The notes: a model not told the origin generated them from the letters alone. Shown: positions 1 to 9,117, numbered from the stretch's first letter. The stretch is DNA of 64,000 nt from Spirulina subsalsa PCC 9445 (GCF_000314005.1 NZ_JH980292.1:1436094-1500093); one strand, 5' to 3'. Numbers and translations: made by a program.

Positions 1-137
1 GGCAGGGGAGCAGGGGGGCAGGGGGGCAGGGGAGACGAGGAATTAAGACTTATTCCCTATCACCTATTCCCTATTCCCTATTACCCATTCCCTATTCCCT
101 ATTCCCCGTTCCCCGTTCCCTGTTCCTTATTCCCTAT
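1..137. repeat. Low-complexity tract (GGGGGCAGG and TTCCCTA units)
   Basis: Purine-rich GGGGGCAGG-type units are followed by about ten imperfect TTCCCTA/TTCCCCG heptamers that end just beyond the stop codon of the glycosyltransferase gene. The same families recur at 44643-44735 and 62684-62865. There is no coding signal. Confidence 0.8.
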
Positions 138-1565
138 TCATGCTAAACGTTCCTCACTCCCTTGGTGAACGGTTTTAACCCACTTTAGGCGCTTGGGCCG
201 AATGGACATCCGCCCTGTTGTGGCTACCATGACCACAATCCAATGACACATATAGAGGGTCCCGCGTAAACTTTGCCCCCAATACCCCAACAACTGGGCA
301 AAGGATAAGGGAGAAGGGCGATTAATGCGAGATAACCCCACAGACATTCCTACAAAGGCAAAAGGCACCGTCAGGGCAGAGAGAGGGGCTAAAACGGAAC
401 CGTGATGGCGTAGGATCATCATCATCACATCGGGGACTAAGGCCGTGGGGAAAATGTACTGGGTCATGACAAACATGAGCAAATCGACGGTTTTCACAAA
501 ACCCATTGGTTTGCGCAGAATTAACCGCCAGTAGTCTAAATAACGTTGATAGCCCCCTTCTGCCCAACGACTGCGTTGGTGCCAGAGGGCTTGGGGGCGG
601 GTGACTCCTTCTTCATAAACGGCAGGGAAGAGACAAAAATCAATGTCCCAGTCGTCTAAATGGAGACGAATGGTTAAATCTAAATCATCGGTGATGGTTT
701 CCTCATTCCACCCCCCACAACTGGCTAGGGCTTTCCGACGGACAAATTGACCATTGCCCCGTAGTTCCCCGATGCCCCCAATGGCGACCCGTTGCTGTTG
801 GAAATAACTATCGAGTGCCATTTCGGTGGTTTGGCCTTTCGTCCAGAAGTTTAGCCCTGTATTGCTGATGGCTTTGCGCACTTGTACCGCGCCCACATTT
901 TCCGGTCGAAACATCGGCACAACACGACGCAAGATGTCTGATGTCACAACGGCATCGGCATCAAATACGCCGATAATGTCTCCTTGAGTTTGGGGTAAGA
1001 CTTGATTAAGGGCTCCGGATTTGCCTCCTCCGGCATTGGGGGGACGATGGACAACCCGCAGTTGAGGATAATCTAGGGCTAAAGCGTCTAAAATTTCTGG
1101 CGTGCGATCGCTGCTGGCATCATCAATCACCCAAACCTCATACTTATCTTGGGGATAGTCCACCGCGCACAGGGTTTTTACTAAGCGCTCAATCACAGCC
1201 TCTTCATTTTTGGCGGCCACCAGTAAGGACACGGTAGGGGCAGAGGCTAATTGTCCCTCGGTGAGGGGCAGAGGATCGGCGGCAGGTTTGGCTACAATGA
1301 GGCGTAAACAATAGACGGCTAAAATCCCTGTAACACTGATGACCAGCCAAGTTCCCCAGGCGACGAGGTGCAGGGTAATCACAATCCCCCAGATCATAAT
1401 CAGGGTAAAGGCTGCTTTGCGCCGACGACCTTCTAAACCGAGAAAGAAATCACTGTTAAAGTCTTCTTCATCTTCTACGGGATCAGACCATTCCGCTAAT
1501 AGGGAGGTTAGGGGATCGAGTTCTAAATCAGTTTCTTCAGGTTTAGACCAAAAATTATCGGACAT
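138..1565 (-). CDS. Membrane GT2 glycosyltransferase, probably monoglucosyldiacylglycerol synthase (MgdA-like)
   Basis: 475 residues. An acidic N-terminus is followed by two membrane segments (about residues 52-90), a cytosolic GT-A domain (about 110-335) and further membrane segments from about 360 on. Catalytic features of processive-type family 2 enzymes are present: DD at 148-149, the metal-binding DAD at 202-204, TDDLD at 292-296 and QRSRW at 330-334. Length and topology match the cyanobacterial enzyme that makes monoglucosyldiacylglycerol from UDP-glucose and diacylglycerol, the first step of galactolipid synthesis in this phylum. That specific role is inferred from overall resemblance; a cellulose-synthase-like or other GT2 role is the alternative. 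The GT2 assignment itself is firm. The gene is divergent from the gene at 2121, with a repeat tract between them. Confidence 0.8.
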   Translation of the reverse strand: MSDNFWSKPEETDLELDPLTSLLAEWSDPVEDEEDFNSDFFLGLEGRRRKAAFTLIMIWGIVITLHLVAWGTWLVISVTGILAVYCLRLIVAKPAADPLPLTEGQLASAPTVSLLVAAKNEEAVIERLVKTLCAVDYPQDKYEVWVIDDASSDRTPEILDALALDYPQLRVVHRPPNAGGGKSGALNQVLPQTQGDIIGVFDADAVVTSDILRRVVPMFRPENVGAVQVRKAISNTGLNFWTKGQTTEMALDSYFQQQRVAIGGIGELRGNGQFVRRKALASCGGWNEETITDDLDLTIRLHLDDWDIDFCLFPAVYEEGVTRPQALWHQRSRWAEGGYQRYLDYWRLILRKPMGFVKTVDLLMFVMTQYIFPTALVPDVMMMILRHHGSVLAPLSALTVPFAFVGMSVGLSRINRPSPLSFAQLLGYWGQSLRGTLYMCHWIVVMVATTGRMSIRPKRLKWVKTVHQGSEERLA

Positions 1566-1699
1566 AGCAGGTTCTCAATGGGGGTAAGGTGCCAGAATAA
1601 GAGACGGGAGCGCGAATCGCCGAGGATAGGCAGATATCTACTGTTTGCAATTCTAACCAATACTGGTTCAATCCTCGTGGGAATTGTCAAAATCTCTGT

Positions 1700-2060
1700 C
1701 TTGGGGAATTGGGAACAGGGAACGGGGAATGGGGAACGGGGGGAGGGGGAGAGGCAATCTCCCAACTCCCCAAAAAACCCCAACTCCCGACTCCCGACAC
1801 CCGACTCCCGACACCCGACACCCGACTCCCAACTCCCGAAAAAACCCCGACACCCGACTCCCGACACCCGATTCCCGACACCCGATTCCCGACACCCGAC
1901 ACCCGACTCCCAACTCCCAACTCCCGAAAAAACCCCAACTCCCGAAAAAACCCCAACTCCCGAAAAAACCCCGACTCCCGAAAAAACCCCGACTCCCGAC
2001 TCCCGACTCCCGACTCCCGAAAAAACCCCGACTCCCGACTCCCCTTCCCCCTTCCCTAGA
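1700..2060. repeat. Degenerate tandem CCCGACTCC/CCCGACACC tract
   Basis: About 350 bp of short units (CCCGACTCCCGA, CCCGACACC, CCCAACTCCCGAAAAAACC) lie between two divergent genes. All six frames stay open and give proline/serine/arginine-rich or glycine/valine-rich translations, which are artefacts of the unit. The same family occurs at 13080-13165, 14575-14700 and 62684-62800, and inside drmA at about 45500-45600. Confidence 0.9.
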
Positions 2061-2120
2061 CCATCCCGAAACCGATATACTTCTGGGGCAACCCTTAGTG
2101 AAATGGCGTGACGGTTTAGA

Positions 2121-3341
2121 ATGAATGAGTGGTTAATAGCGATCGCAGCCTCAATTCTTTCCATTTTGTGGGTGGAGTTGATTCGGGACATCTATCACCT
2201 CTTGGCGCACCTTTGGCCGCCGTTGTATCGCTTGCACGTCTGGCATCATCGGGTCTTTCGTCGCGACCTAACCCCGGTGAGTGAGGAAATCTACCGTCAA
2301 GCCCACTGGTACAATGATGTCCCAGAGGCCTTAGTCATGTTGAGCTTTAGTCTTCTGCCCGGACTGTTGGCTTGGATTTGGGCTTTCCCTCATGGGGAAC
2401 TGGTTTGGCTGGGAACGGTTTATACGGTAGGCTTTTTGTTAAGTGCGATCGCCCGAGGGAGTGGTTTAGCCTATGCGGACGAACTCACAGACTTAACCCA
2501 TCGTCCGGGTCCCTTCGCGGAAATCCCCGCCCATTGGTTAGTCAATCGAACCTATCACTGGCGGCACCACTTCGACGACCAACAGGCCTACTATTGCGGA
2601 ACTTTTACTTTTGTCGATCAAATTATGGGGACGGCATTATCACTCAAAGGCAAACGGATTGCAGTAACAGGCGCTTCCGGCACAATGGGGCGGGCGTTAT
2701 TAACCCACCTCAAAGCTAAGGGAGCCAAGGTTATCGCCCTAACCTCTCGTCCCGAGGCCGTGATGTTAGACGGGGAGACTACCCCCCTGAAAACCCTCAC
2801 CTGGCAAGTCGGGGAAGAATCAGCCTTAGCGGAAGAATTGGAGAAAATCGATATCCTGATCTTGAATCATGGCGTGAATGTTCATGGGGATTGTCAGGAA
2901 AATGCGATCGCCCAATCCTACGAAATTAACACCTTCTCCAGTTGGCGACTGTTAGAACTCTTCCTCAAAACCGTCCGCACCAACGACCACATCGCCACCA
3001 AAGAAGTCTGGGTCAACACCTCCGAAGCCGAAGTAAACCCCGCCTTTAGCCCCCTCTATGAACTCAGCAAGCGCACCCTGGGCGATTTAATCACCCTACG
3101 TCGTTTAGATGCCCCCTGCATCATTCGCAAAGTCATCCTCGGCCCCTTTAAAAGCAACCTCAACCCCATTGGCATCATGTCCGCCGATTGGGTCGCCCGA
3201 CAAGTCATCAAACAAGCCCAACGAGACACCCGCAACATCATTGTCACCATTAACCCCATCACCTATCTCGCCTTCCCCCTGAAAGAGTTTTTCGTCTCCA
3301 GTTACTTTAAACTCTTCACCCAGCGTAGGGGGAATTCATGA
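2121..3341 (+). CDS. Bifunctional sterol desaturase-like / short-chain dehydrogenase fusion protein
   Basis: 406 residues with two parts. The N-terminal half (about 1-170) is a membrane domain of the fatty-acid hydroxylase/sterol desaturase type, with histidine clusters (HLLAH 26-30, HVWHH 39-43, HWRHH 146-150) that would bind a di-iron centre. The C-terminal half (about 175-390) is a Rossmann domain with TGASGTMG at 183-190, a conserved-type NHG turn and a YELSK catalytic pair. Cyanobacterial proteins with exactly this fusion are known, but their substrate is not established; a membrane lipid or terpenoid is a reasonable guess. The ATG lies immediately after the repeat tract, so the promoter is probably at its edge or inside it. 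Confidence 0.8.
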   Translation: MNEWLIAIAASILSILWVELIRDIYHLLAHLWPPLYRLHVWHHRVFRRDLTPVSEEIYRQAHWYNDVPEALVMLSFSLLPGLLAWIWAFPHGELVWLGTVYTVGFLLSAIARGSGLAYADELTDLTHRPGPFAEIPAHWLVNRTYHWRHHFDDQQAYYCGTFTFVDQIMGTALSLKGKRIAVTGASGTMGRALLTHLKAKGAKVIALTSRPEAVMLDGETTPLKTLTWQVGEESALAEELEKIDILILNHGVNVHGDCQENAIAQSYEINTFSSWRLLELFLKTVRTNDHIATKEVWVNTSEAEVNPAFSPLYELSKRTLGDLITLRRLDAPCIIRKVILGPFKSNLNPIGIMSADWVARQVIKQAQRDTRNIIVTINPITYLAFPLKEFFVSSYFKLFTQRRGNS

Positions 3342-3532
3342 AGTCCCCCTACCTCAACCCATGAATTCCCTCCACCACAACCTATTTAGGATCGCTATAG
3401 CGATACAATGAACTTGATCTAAGCAGGTGGCTACACCGTCGGTCAGAGTGCCTTTCAAAAGTCAATCCCCCAACACTCCCACCCGTTTTACTGCCCCTTG
3501 CGCCGTTTTTTTATTGACCAAACAAAAGAGTT

Positions 3533-4000
3533 ATGACACCAGAAACCTCCAACACCCCCGACAGTTCTAAACCCTATACTCCCGACTTTCAAAACCTTGA
3601 TAGTAGTTTTGAACATAACCCTGCGACCGTTCCCGAAACTCCCGTTGTGGAAATTCCTCCAGAAGATATTGAGGCATTAATGGCCTATTTAAACACCATT
3701 AAAGCCTTTACCCAATTGGCGCAAAGTTCCTTTATCTTGCCCCCCCGCGCTAAAGAAAACTTACCCAAACTAACGGAAAAACTCAACAATTTACCCGAAG
3801 AAACGCCTAAAGCTGTGGCTCGGGCGATTAACATTTGGTGTAATAGTCAAGGTTCACCAGATTTATTAACCGATTTAAACGACCGAGAAAGTAACTTATC
3901 GCGTCAGGAGTCTAGTGATTCTCCTCCCGGTGCAGAAGACTTAAAACAACAAATTGCAGAAAGTATTGCAGCGTTAAAACAAGTCTTACCTTCGGCTTAA
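3533..4000 (+). CDS. Hypothetical protein, 155 residues
   Basis: Acidic soluble protein without a signal peptide or membrane segment. Residues 1-40 are Pro/Thr/Ser-rich and probably disordered. Residues 42-110 look helical and regular, and there is a helical C-terminus. I recognise no family motif. Codon use resembles the neighbouring genes and it stands alone on its strand with 190 bp upstream, so I consider it real but functionless as far as the sequence tells. Confidence 0.6.
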   Translation: MTPETSNTPDSSKPYTPDFQNLDSSFEHNPATVPETPVVEIPPEDIEALMAYLNTIKAFTQLAQSSFILPPRAKENLPKLTEKLNNLPEETPKAVARAINIWCNSQGSPDLLTDLNDRESNLSRQESSDSPPGAEDLKQQIAESIAALKQVLPSA

Positions 4001-4039
4001 TGTCATTGACAGATTGAGTGAATGATTCACCGAAAGACG

Positions 4040-4180
4040 GGAACATTCAAAAACCCAGTTTCTTAAAACTTTTCTCCCATTTAAGGCGAGTTTCTAACGA
4101 GAAACTGGGTCATGCTAAACCTAGGAGGAAATAGTTAAGTTGTTGGGTTTCGCTTTCCCTGCACCCAACCTACGGATATT
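4040..4180. repeat. Stem-loop repeats (ACCCAGTTTCT / AGAAACTGGGT) and GTTGGGTTTCGCT-type repeat
   Basis: An inverted pair, AAAACCCAGTTTCT near 4051 and AGAAACTGGGT near 4102, could form a long imperfect hairpin. It is followed by a GTTGGGTTTCGC...CCAACCTACGG repeat near 4140-4174. The remaining 4181-4330 contains nothing I can assign. Both repeat types recur throughout the window. Confidence 0.7.
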
Positions 4181-4358
4181 CTTATTCTAATTCAAGTCGT
4201 AGGGTGCGTCACAAGGAATAACTTGGGTAATAACCCAATCACTAAAGTCCTGACGCACCATCTTTCACAACAAATTAGACAACAAAAACGCCTGCTTGTG
4301 TATAGAGCAGAGCTAGGGTAAATCCAGATCAACTCTAGTGAATTCAGGAAAAAATAAC

Positions 4359-5786
4359 ATGATTGATGAACCAATTTATGCCCCCAATATTTATCTATTT
4401 GCCTTTCAAAATGCAAAATTTATCGTTTCAGATAATCGGGGGGAATTGGTTGATCCGAAGTGGATTTATAAAACCAGTGAAACCATTCTAAATCAATTCC
4501 ATCTGGATATTAATGAGATTCATTTTGAATTAAAATCAGGAAATTTTCCACCAACTCGCATTCATTTATTAGATAATAATGAGCAAAAAAGCAGCTTACC
4601 GATTGATTTATCCGTTCCCCTAGAACATGAGGGACAAAACAGCTTAAAAGGGCGGATTTATCCCCTGTGGATTGAGGATAGTTACGCCCTCGGCTTAAAT
4701 ATTCGCTACCCCCAAGGAGAAGGGGTGGATGCTGTTGCTATTGATGACCTCAAAAACTTTAACCCCGCTAGTTGTTTTGCTCGACAAACCATTAGCAGTA
4801 ACCTAGGGCAAACGGTTTTAATTACGGGTTTTTTGAACCAAGAACAACAACGGAAAAAAACCAAGGAATTAAGGAAACTTGCTGATGAGTGTTATCGAAT
4901 TTTTACCGGGTTAAATCAATCGGTTAGCCCTCCCCAAGAATTACCCTTTTATAAAACAGGTAAGTTATTCGGTAGCCCCATTTTTGAGTATGGGGTTCCC
5001 TGCCATGAAGATCCCAACGGTCATATTTTAATCTGGTTTTTCTTTTCTGAGTCTACCAGCGAAAACTTTATTGACTGTTATCAGCAATTCACCGACATTT
5101 TTTGTTACCGAAACAAGGTAATTAAAGCCTATGAAAATAGTCAACTGGACTATCAACAGGGGATTCAGATCTGCAAAGATTTAGAACAAGATATTGCGGA
5201 AATTAAGAACTTTTCCAATGATGCGACCTTGAGAGAGCAGGAACTGCAAAACCTGAAGCTGAAACTGAAACATTTGCTCAAAACAGCGTTAGATTATTCT
5301 CAAATTTTGCGCAATCTCGAATATAACTACAACTCCATTAAGATTAATATGGAGAATTATCAGGAAAAACTGAGCGAGGTTGTGCAACGGTTGCAGAAAT
5401 TGGGACATTGGCGGAATGCGGACTTAGTATTTTTAGAGGAGTTTTATCAACAGGATTGCCCGAAATATCAAGCCCAGATTCAGGCGAATTTGTTCTATTT
5501 GCGTCATGGATTGCAGTTGTTGGATCAGGCGATCGCAACCATTCGCGGGATTACAGAGATTGATCAGGCCGAGCGCGATCGCACCCTCCACACCCTAATC
5601 CTAGTCATTGGCGTAGGAGTTGGCACCGGGGTAATATTTGCCCAGAATTTCTCTCACCCAGAAACCCCCACAGACGACAATCCCCCAACCCCTCCAGCCC
5701 TCCAAACCTTCAGTTACAGTTTAGGAGTCGGCCTCTCATTTGCCCTGCTAACCTATCTTTGCCGGAGATTCTGGAAAAACCGATAA
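4359..5786 (+). CDS. Uncharacterised protein with central coiled coil and two C-terminal membrane segments
   Basis: About 475 residues from the ATG at 4359, which has an AGGA ribosome site nine bases upstream; the in-frame GTG at 4338 lacks one. The N-terminal ~210 residues look globular. Residues ~250-400 are strongly helical and charged (coiled coil). Two hydrophobic helices near the C-terminus (LILVIGVGVGTGVIF and YSLGVGLSFALLTYL) flank a proline-rich loop, and the protein ends RRFWKNR. I know no family. It lies 150 bp upstream of, and co-oriented with, a membrane NACHT-type NTPase, so the two may work together as a sensor/effector pair at the membrane. This is inference from position only. 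Confidence 0.6.
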   Translation: MIDEPIYAPNIYLFAFQNAKFIVSDNRGELVDPKWIYKTSETILNQFHLDINEIHFELKSGNFPPTRIHLLDNNEQKSSLPIDLSVPLEHEGQNSLKGRIYPLWIEDSYALGLNIRYPQGEGVDAVAIDDLKNFNPASCFARQTISSNLGQTVLITGFLNQEQQRKKTKELRKLADECYRIFTGLNQSVSPPQELPFYKTGKLFGSPIFEYGVPCHEDPNGHILIWFFFSESTSENFIDCYQQFTDIFCYRNKVIKAYENSQLDYQQGIQICKDLEQDIAEIKNFSNDATLREQELQNLKLKLKHLLKTALDYSQILRNLEYNYNSIKINMENYQEKLSEVVQRLQKLGHWRNADLVFLEEFYQQDCPKYQAQIQANLFYLRHGLQLLDQAIATIRGITEIDQAERDRTLHTLILVIGVGVGTGVIFAQNFSHPETPTDDNPPTPPALQTFSYSLGVGLSFALLTYLCRRFWKNR

Positions 5787-5794
5787 AAAAACCA

Positions 5795-5880
5795 TCCCCC
5801 CGTAACCCCCCCGTCAAACCCCCCGTAAACTCCCCGTAGGTTGGGTGAAGGCAGCGCAACCCAACACCCCCCCGTGTGAT
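5795..5880. repeat. CCCCCCGTAAAC units plus GTAGGTTGGGTG...CAACCCAACAC repeat
   Basis: Short C-rich units are followed by an inverted copy of the GTTGGGTTGCGCT repeat family. It separates the coiled-coil gene from the NTPase gene. The imperfect palindrome could act as a terminator or mRNA-stability element. Confidence 0.7.
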
Positions 5881-5938
5881 CTTCATTCGTGGCTTTTCTG
5901 TAAGCTATAAGAGGAACAATTGGCTAGGTTAACCATCC

Positions 5939-8017
5939 ATGCCCATCGACCCCGCTTTTCTCCAAATCCTGCTCATGCTGGTTATTACCATCCCCCTACT
6001 CTGTTGGTTAATCAACCAGTTACCCTCCCTGCAAGCTGTACCCGGCAAAACCCCCCTAATCATTGTCAATATTCTCGCCTTATTGCTCATCGTAGCCCAA
6101 CTCCAATGGGTACCACCAGACAACCCCCAACCCCATCACCTCTACACCCAACAAGTTCTAGAATGGGCTAAATTGCCCTGCTATGTCATCTTGTTCAGCA
6201 GTCTATTGTATCTAGGGGGGATGACTTGGGGGCAACGCCAAAACGGGTTAGTGGCTACTTATTCCACCCCCGAACTTTTAGAATACAGGAAAACACTCCT
6301 CGCCATCCAACAAGAATTAATTCATTTAGTCGCCGAACCCCAACCGGAACAGGTGGGAAAACCTTCCCAATTAGCCCTATCATCCCCAGCAAAGCCTTCT
6401 TTGTCGGACAAATGGCAAAAACTGCCTAAATTAATCTTTCGGCGGGAAAACAGGGCAGAAAAAGGCAAACCGATTCGGGAGGTTTTTCAGGAGTCTCGGC
6501 AGCGATTGTTAATTTTAGGAGAACCGGGTTTTGGGAAAACAACTTTATTGCTAGATTTAGCGGGAGAATTACTGGAAGAAGCCGCACAAAATGCTGAGGC
6601 ACCTTTACCCATTATTTTTGAACTTTCAGCCTGGAAAAACGATAAACAATCGATTGCCGACTGGTTAGCCACAGACCTTAAAGACCGCTACAATATCCCC
6701 TTAGATTTGACGAAAGGTTGGTTAGAGAAGGGTCATTTATTGCCCTTGTTCGATGGTTTGGATGAATTGGGTTTAGTCCGGCAACAGGCTTGTATTGAAC
6801 GACTGAATGAGTTTTTGGGGTTAAATGGGGGAGTATTTCCTGTGGTCGTTTGTTATCGTTATGAGGAGTATTTAGCGGGGGATAAAATTTTTTCAGGTTT
6901 ACATAGATCTGTTTCTTTACAGCCCCTCACTGATAGACAAATTGAACGTCATTTGCGCCGTTTAAACTATGATCATCTTTGGGCAGATATTCAAAGGGAT
7001 AAAGAGGGATTATTGGCGTTAGCGCGGACTCCTTTATTTCTGTACTTAATTTCTCTGGCTTATCCTGAAGGAATCCCCCAAGGTAAGCCCCAGGGTGAGG
7101 ATTTGGAATTCTATCAAAAGCAGGTGCGGGGGCGGTTATTTGATGCTTATATTGACCGGAAGTTAACGGACTATTGGGTGAAGAAGCAGGGGGGGAGCAA
7201 GGCGTTAAGGACGGCGGAAGTTAGTCGGGCGAGGGGCTATCTGACTTGGTTGGCACGGCAGTTAAAGGAGCGGAATCAGACGGAGTTTTTATTGGAGAAA
7301 ATGCAGCCTGATTGGTTGGAAAATGGGGGAGTAAGAGTTATTTACAAGATGATTTACGGGCTGATTGGAGGGCTGATTTTCGGGCTAATTGTTGGGCTGA
7401 TTTTCGGGCTGATTGGAGGGCTGATTTACGGGGTAATTTATGGGATCATTATAGGTCAAAGTAATGATATAGATCCAATTGAAATGTTTACTTATTCTTG
7501 GAATAATATAAAGGATGGGCTGATTGTTGGGCTAATTCTTGGGCTGATTGTTGGGTTGATTGTTGGGCTAATTGTTAGGCTAATTGTTGGGCTGATTGTT
7601 GGGTTGATTGTTGGGCTGATTGTTGGGCTTACAAAAGGAGATGTTAAAACAAAAATTTACCCCAATCAAGGAATTATTGAATCGGCAAAAAATACTGTTG
7701 TTATTAGCATTATGTACTATCCGCTCGGTGTATTTTTAATGTTTTTATTCCGTTACGCGACGGGTCAAGAAGCTAGCCTAAAAGCTGCTCTGTTAGAGGG
7801 AATCCCTATAGCATTGTTGTTCGCATTATTGACCACAGGTTTACCTGTTATTCAACACTATATCCTCCGTTTTCTTCTGTGGAGGAGTGGTGCAATTCCC
7901 CTCAATTATGTTGCCTTTCTCAATCGAGCTTGTGAGCAAAAAATCCTCAAGCGGGTGGGGGGACACTATCGCTTTGTTCACGACCTTTTACGGGAACATC
8001 TCGCCACCACATCCTAA
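5939..8017 (+). CDS. Membrane NACHT-type P-loop NTPase with GLI-repeat membrane domain
   Basis: 692 residues. Two N-terminal membrane helices (about 8-26 and 38-56) and a third near 80-95 are followed by a NACHT-like STAND NTPase domain (~185-400). Walker A GEPGFGKTT is at 194-202 and the Walker B/DGLDE motif LPLFDGLDEL at 268-277. Residues ~455-565 are a strongly hydrophobic repeat of GLIVGLIF/GLIVGLIV units, encoded by 12-nt tandem repeats, followed by two more hydrophobic segments and a basic C-terminus with RFVHDLLREHL. NACHT proteins are signal-transducing NTPases and many bacterial ones act in phage defence. The role of this one is unknown. Repeat-number changes in the GLI tract would stay in frame because the unit is 12 nt. 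Confidence 0.85.
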   Translation: MPIDPAFLQILLMLVITIPLLCWLINQLPSLQAVPGKTPLIIVNILALLLIVAQLQWVPPDNPQPHHLYTQQVLEWAKLPCYVILFSSLLYLGGMTWGQRQNGLVATYSTPELLEYRKTLLAIQQELIHLVAEPQPEQVGKPSQLALSSPAKPSLSDKWQKLPKLIFRRENRAEKGKPIREVFQESRQRLLILGEPGFGKTTLLLDLAGELLEEAAQNAEAPLPIIFELSAWKNDKQSIADWLATDLKDRYNIPLDLTKGWLEKGHLLPLFDGLDELGLVRQQACIERLNEFLGLNGGVFPVVVCYRYEEYLAGDKIFSGLHRSVSLQPLTDRQIERHLRRLNYDHLWADIQRDKEGLLALARTPLFLYLISLAYPEGIPQGKPQGEDLEFYQKQVRGRLFDAYIDRKLTDYWVKKQGGSKALRTAEVSRARGYLTWLARQLKERNQTEFLLEKMQPDWLENGGVRVIYKMIYGLIGGLIFGLIVGLIFGLIGGLIYGVIYGIIIGQSNDIDPIEMFTYSWNNIKDGLIVGLILGLIVGLIVGLIVRLIVGLIVGLIVGLIVGLTKGDVKTKIYPNQGIIESAKNTVVISIMYYPLGVFLMFLFRYATGQEASLKAALLEGIPIALLFALLTTGLPVIQHYILRFLLWRSGAIPLNYVAFLNRACEQKILKRVGGHYRFVHDLLREHLATTS
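7355..7632 (+). repeat. In-gene 12-nt tandem repeat (GGGCTGATTGTT-type)
   Basis: Two blocks (about 7355-7440 and 7515-7632) of imperfect 12-nt units such as GGGCTGATTGTT encode Gly-Leu-Ile-Val/Phe. The blocks are separated by a 75-nt hydrophilic linker. Being a multiple of three, copy-number slippage would change membrane-domain length without a frameshift. Confidence 0.85.
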
Positions 8018-8019
8018 CC

Positions 8020-8150
8020 CAGAAACCGGGTTTCTTGCATTGCTCTGTTTTCCCACGACACCTGAACAGAAACCCGGTTTCTTGATTTGAGGAGGGGGGT
8101 GTTGGGTTGCGCTTTCCTATGCCTAACCTACGGGAGGGTTGACGCGGGGG
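8020..8150. repeat. AGAAACCGGGTTTCTT stem-loops and GTTGGGTTGCGC repeat
   Basis: Two AGAAACC-GGTTTCTTG palindromes near 8022-8038 and 8070-8085 flank a GCTCTGTTTTCCCACGACACC spacer, followed by a GTTGGGTTGCGCTTTCC...CCTAACCTACGGG repeat. The same composite recurs at 8877-8995. It lies directly after the NTPase stop codon and could serve as a terminator. Confidence 0.8.
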
Positions 8151-8261
8151 GTTTCTTCATTTTACCCTCAATGGGTGACTTTTAGCCGTTGACGCAAGTC
8201 AGGAAAAGTGTAATTTTGTTATATTGAAAATGATCAAGTTTGCATTTTTAACAAGAGAAAA

Positions 8262-8477
8262 ATGATGACCCCTAAAAACTTTGCAGAAATTTTAGAATCC
8301 GCCGAGCAGTTGTCTATTGAAGAGCAAGAAGACTTAGTTCGCATTTTACAAAGTCGTCTGCGCGATAGCCACAGAGCCGACCGCATTCGAGATGTTCAAG
8401 AAGCACAAAATGAGTTCGCAGAAGGTAAATGTCACCCCGTTACTCCTCAAGAACTGATGGAGGAAATTCTTTCATGA
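8262..8477 (+). CDS. Putative antitoxin of a type II toxin-antitoxin locus
   Basis: 71 residues, acidic, helical, with an EQEDLVRILQSRL segment typical of small antitoxins paired with RelE/ParE-like toxins in cyanobacteria. Its stop codon overlaps the next start by four bases (ATGA at 8474-8477), the usual arrangement of such pairs. The downstream toxin is truncated, so this antitoxin may now be an orphan. Confidence 0.6.
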   Translation: MMTPKNFAEILESAEQLSIEEQEDLVRILQSRLRDSHRADRIRDVQEAQNEFAEGKCHPVTPQELMEEILS

Positions 8478-8644
8478 CTTTTACTTTATTACGTTCGAGT
8501 GCTTTCATTCGGGAGGCTCGAAAAAATGTAAAAAAGTATCCCCAAGTGGCAGAGAAAATCGGAAGAACTTTAGAATTATTGTGTACAGATCCCTTTCACC
8601 CCCAATTACGAACCCAAATGAAATGCTATACAACGTTATCGTGA
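8474..8644 (+). pseudogene. Truncated RelE/ParE-family toxin
   Basis: The reading frame starts MTFTLLRSSAFIREARKNV and continues to LCTDPFHPQLRT (about 48 residues). This matches the N-terminal half of RelE-superfamily toxins, in which the next residues should be an HKLKG-like strand followed by the catalytic C-terminal sheet. Instead the frame runs into the start of another small gene and stops at TGA 8642-8644. The family's C-terminal half is absent, so the toxin is very probably inactive. Confidence 0.6.
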
Positions 8645-8806
8645 GAGTTAGCTAAACTTTCCGCAAAACGACAGGAACGGATTAAAGCTAGAGCGGATAA
8701 AATTTATCTTGAAGAACTGAATTTAAAGTATTTGCAAGAGGTTTTAGGATTGTCTGAAGATGACTTAGAGCAATATTTAACGGAATCGCATCCCAGAGTT
8801 TCTTGA
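8618..8806 (+). pseudogene. Antitoxin-like gene interrupted by an in-frame TGA
   Basis: From the ATG at 8618 the frame reads MKCYTTLS, then TGA (8642-8644), then in the same frame ELAKLSAKRQERIKARADKI and about 30 more residues to TGA 8804-8806. The second part resembles the N-terminal arm of HTH antitoxins that follow RelE/HigB-type toxins (LxKLSPERQxRIxARAxEL). The last codons coincide with a CCCAGAGTTTCTTGATTT stretch like the neighbouring repeats, so the HTH end was probably replaced by a repeat. It is a nonsense-mutated, repeat-truncated remnant. Confidence 0.55.
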
Positions 8807-8814
8807 TTTTACGC

Positions 8815-9095
8815 TGGGGGGTGTTGGGTTGCGCTTCGCTTCACCCAACCTACGGGGGTTTGAGGTGGGGGGCATCTACTCAGAAACCGGGTTTCTTGCA
8901 TTCCTCTGTTTTCCCACGACACCTGAACAGAAACCCGGTTTCTTGATTTGAGGAGGGAGGTGTTGGGTTACGCTAACGCTTCACCCAACCTACGGGGGGG
9001 TTTTACGCGGGGAGGTGTTGGGTTGCGCTTCGCTTCACCCAACCTACGGGGGTTTGAGGTGCGGGGGGCATCTACTCAGAAACCGGATTTCTACA
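8815..9095. repeat. Composite of GTTGGGTTGCGCTTCG and AGAAACCGGGTTTCT repeats
   Basis: Three GTTGGGTT(G/A)CGCT...CACCCAACCTACGGGGG units (near 8820, 8960, 9015) alternate with AGAAACCGGGTTTCT and AGAAACCGGATTTCT units. The block fills the space between the decayed toxin-antitoxin locus and the 3' end of the glutathione peroxidase gene. Confidence 0.85.
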
Positions 9096-9117
9096 CCTCT
9101 CCGTTTTCCCTTAGCAC

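Noticed and set aside
1578-2191. Long open frames rich in Pro/Ser/Arg or Gly/Val on both strands between 1578 and 2191
   Set aside because: They are translations of the degenerate CCCGACTCC tract, open in all frames because the unit contains no stop codon; no start site or family similarity.
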